From contig NZ_CP014168.1 of NCBI RefSeq assembly GCF_001717955.1, positions 2,079,501-2,143,500 of the forward strand: a DNA stretch of 64,000 nt. The letters are read 5' to 3'. This DNA is from Sphingomonas panacis. GTDB lineage: Bacteria > Pseudomonadota > Alphaproteobacteria > Sphingomonadales > Sphingomonadaceae. A model generated the notes under the pieces. That model searched no databases. It saw nothing but the letters and a program-made list of their open reading frames with translations, and was not told the DNA's origin. The translations under genes were made by a program, and so were the position numbers. Positions 62,005-64,000 of this stretch are shown one piece after another. The stretch's first letter is position 1. Each line of letters begins with the position of its first letter.

Positions 62005-63546
62005 TTACTTCTTCAGCTTCACCGCAACGAACAGCGCTGGCATCCGCCCGCGCTGCACGTACAGCGCGACCTGATCGCGGCCGTCGCGCTTGGCCTGTGC
62101 GACCACCGCTGCCAGCGCCGCCGGGGTCGGCGTCGTCGTGCCGTTGGCGGAGATGATGACATCACCGCGCTTGAGCTTCTGGCCAGCGTCGCTCGCCGGA
62201 TCGGTGGTCGCGATCACGACGCCCTGCACCGACGAATCGACGTTGAGGCTGCGTGCGATCGCGGGGGTGAGCGTCTGGACGGTCAGGCCGAGCGGGTTGG
62301 CCGAGGCCGAGGGGCCGCCCTGCTGCTGGCCGTCATCGCCGCCCAGCGCATCGTCGTCATCGCCGGTCGCGACCTTGGCGGCGAGCGCGTCCTCCGACGG
62401 ACGCGTGCCGATCACCGCGTTGATCGTCATCGGCTTGCCCTGGCGGATGATGCCGATCGGCACGCGCGTGCCCGGCGTCACGTTCGCGACCAGATAGCTC
62501 AGCGACTGATCGGGCGTGACGTCCTTGCCATCGACCGAGGTGACGACGTCGCCGACCTTGAGACCGGCTTTGGCCGCAGCCTCATTCGGCTCGATCGACC
62601 GCAGCAGCTCGCCGTGGTTCTTCTGCAGGCCGAGCGCCGCCGCGATATCGTCATCGACCGGCTGCGGGCCGACGCCGAGATAGCCGCGTGCGATCTTGGT
62701 GCCCTTCATCAGCTTGTCGATGACGGGGCGCGCGTCTTCCGCCGGAATCGCGAAGCCGATGCCGATGTTGCCGCCCGACTGGCCGGCGTAGATCTGCGAG
62801 TTGATGCCGATCACCGCGCCGGTCATGTCGAACATTGGGCCGCCCGAATTGCCCTGGTTGATCGCCGCATCGGTCTGGATGAAGCGATCGTAGGCGCCGC
62901 CGCCGGTGACGCGGTGCAGCGCCGAGACGATGCCGGCGGTCACGGTCGAGCCGATCCCGAACGGATTGCCGATCGCGATGATCCAGTCGCCCACACGCGC
63001 CCGGCTCGAATCGCCGAACTTCACATAGGGCAGGTTGGTCGCGTCGATCTTGAGGAGTGCGAGGTCCGAGGTCGGATCGCGGCCGATCAGCTTGGCCTTG
63101 TATTCCTTGCGGTCGATCATGATCGCGGTGATCGAATCGACCGTCGCACCCTTCGCGCCGGGCGCGACAACGTGGTTGTTGGTGACGATATAGCCGTCGG
63201 GCGAGATGATGAAGCCTGACCCGAGCGAGGTCGCCTCGCGCGTGATCGGCGCGCCGCCGTTGCCGCCGCCCTGGCCCATCTGACCGAACATCTCGGCGAA
63301 CGGCGTGCCCGCGAACGGATTGGCGGGCTGCTCGACCTTGATGTGCTGGCTGGTCGAGATGTTGACGACGGCCGGCTGCAATTTCGCGACCATGTCGGCG
63401 AAGCTCATCGGCGCGCCGGAGCGCGGTACCGCGGCGGCGATCGCGCCGGGCTCGTTCTGCGCGGTCTGCGCGGGCGGTTCCAGCGCGACTGCGGCAGCGG
63501 TGCCGCTGAGAAGGATGGCTGCAGTAATGGCGTAAGCGTATCGCAC
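62005..63546 (-). CDS. degP: Do family serine endopeptidase (DegP/HtrA)
   Basis: The 513-residue periplasmic protease-chaperone has a signal anchor, a trypsin-like domain with His125 (TNNHVV), Asp161 (SDLALLK) and Ser234 (GNSGGP), and two PDZ domains near 290-370 and 415-500. The start is GTG at 63546, supported by AAGGAA about ten bases upstream. It lies behind hflC, the usual alphaproteobacterial order hflK-hflC-degP, and should handle envelope protein quality control. Confidence 0.94.
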   Translation of the reverse strand: MRYAYAITAAILLSGTAAAVALEPPAQTAQNEPGAIAAAVPRSGAPMSFADMVAKLQPAVVNISTSQHIKVEQPANPFAGTPFAEMFGQMGQGGGNGGAPITREATSLGSGFIISPDGYIVTNNHVVAPGAKGATVDSITAIMIDRKEYKAKLIGRDPTSDLALLKIDATNLPYVKFGDSSRARVGDWIIAIGNPFGIGSTVTAGIVSALHRVTGGGAYDRFIQTDAAINQGNSGGPMFDMTGAVIGINSQIYAGQSGGNIGIGFAIPAEDARPVIDKLMKGTKIARGYLGVGPQPVDDDIAAALGLQKNHGELLRSIEPNEAAAKAGLKVGDVVTSVDGKDVTPDQSLSYLVANVTPGTRVPIGIIRQGKPMTINAVIGTRPSEDALAAKVATGDDDDALGGDDGQQQGGPSASANPLGLTVQTLTPAIARSLNVDSSVQGVVIATTDPASDAGQKLKRGDVIISANGTTTPTPAALAAVVAQAKRDGRDQVALYVQRGRMPALFVAVKLKK

Positions 63547-63644
63547 TTGGGTTGATTCCTTCCGTGTGCCGTATCGGGGCAACGCACCGACCTTAGCCAA
63601 GGTTGCTGAACGGCTATTGAATATGAACACGCCGAAAGACTCGA

Positions 63645-64000
63645 TCAGCGCCGGCCCTGGAACTCCTTCAGGTAGGCGTTGTCGGGCGACAATACCATCG
63701 AGGTCTGGCCTTTCGCGCTATCGCCGAAGGTATAACGGTACGATTGCATGGCCCGGTAGAAGTCATAGAAGTCCGGGTCTTTGTTGAAGCTTTCCGCATA
63801 GATCTGCGCGGCCTTGGCGTCGGCTTCGGCGCTGATAATCTGCGCGGTCTGCTGGCCCTTGGCCTGGATCGTCAGCGCTTCCTGTTCGCGCGCGGTCTTC
63901 ATCCGGTCGAGCGCACTTTGCAGCGGCGCGCCGTCGGGCAGGTCGGCATGCTTGATTCGCACGTCGACGATCTGCACGCCGTATTGCGCGGCGAGCCGCT
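63645..64000 (-). CDS. hflC: HflC, C-terminal part (cut by window edge)
   Basis: The visible C-terminal 118 or so residues show the SPFH/band-7 end: QIVDVRIKHADLP, a long coiled-coil stretch ALTIQAKGQQTAQIISAEAD, and the typical end FYDFYRAMQSYRYTF. HflC with HflK regulates the FtsH membrane protease. The gene continues past the right edge of the window. A 98-bp gap separates it from degP. Confidence 0.9.
   Translation of the reverse strand, partial: RLAAQYGVQIVDVRIKHADLPDGAPLQSALDRMKTAREQEALTIQAKGQQTAQIISAEADAKAAQIYAESFNKDPDFYDFYRAMQSYRYTFGDSAKGQTSMVLSPDNAYLKEFQGRR

Noticed and set aside
1..64000. CRISPR arrays, prophage, insertion sequences or toxin-antitoxin pairs
   Set aside because: I found no regularly spaced direct repeats, transposase or integrase motifs, or paired small toxin/antitoxin genes in the window.

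Overview
The window looks like a chromosomal segment of a sphingomonad (Alphaproteobacteria, Sphingomonadales, Sphingomonas-like). This is inferred from the very high GC content, the Caulobacter/Sphingomonas-type TonB-dependent receptors, the SapC/cupin-like/tryptophan-halogenase trio, an hflC-degP pair, and dispersed sphingomonad-style hairpin repeats between genes. I see no rRNA, CRISPR array, insertion sequence, prophage or integrase; one tRNA-Gly is present.

0-23 kb is mostly housekeeping. It holds an OPT transporter, a lipid kinase with a metallophosphoesterase, methionine-salvage genes (mtnB-mtnD-mtnC overlapping, then mtnA), tRNA-Gly(TCC), an ICMT-like membrane methyltransferase, gshA, rsmE-rnr, a potassium channel, a cytosolic msrA, galE, an exported M20 peptidase, an exported second msrA, ung, an alpha/beta hydrolase, and a pirin gene divergent from a LysR regulator.

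23-40 kb is an arabinoxylan-type utilisation locus with three arms. One minus-strand arm runs TonB-dependent receptor, FAD-dependent halogenase, GH3 beta-xylosidase-like enzyme, acetylesterase. A divergent plus-strand pair encodes a SapC-family protein and a JmjC/cupin-like protein. A second minus-strand arm carries GH43, GH43 and GH51. The promoters in front of the receptor and of the first GH43 both carry a LacI-type operator with a TAACGCTA core overlapping the proposed -10 element, which suggests one regulator encoded elsewhere. An intrinsic terminator directly follows the receptor gene, so the enzymes behind it may be expressed at a lower level. The halogenase/SapC/cupin-like trio is the least understood part of the window and the best candidate for an undescribed function.

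40-64 kb holds stress and envelope functions: a phasin-like protein, a hemerythrin, a pyruvate-oxidase-like enzyme with tag and a Na+/H+ antiporter, a tripartite heavy-metal-type RND efflux operon, a ThuA-like protein, a candidate small RNA, a tandem PilZ protein, an MFS transporter beside a second TonB-dependent receptor, a three-part LplT-PlsC-acyl-ACP-synthetase fusion divergent from a TetR regulator with a palindromic site between them, a DegP/HtrA protease, and hflC cut by the window edge.
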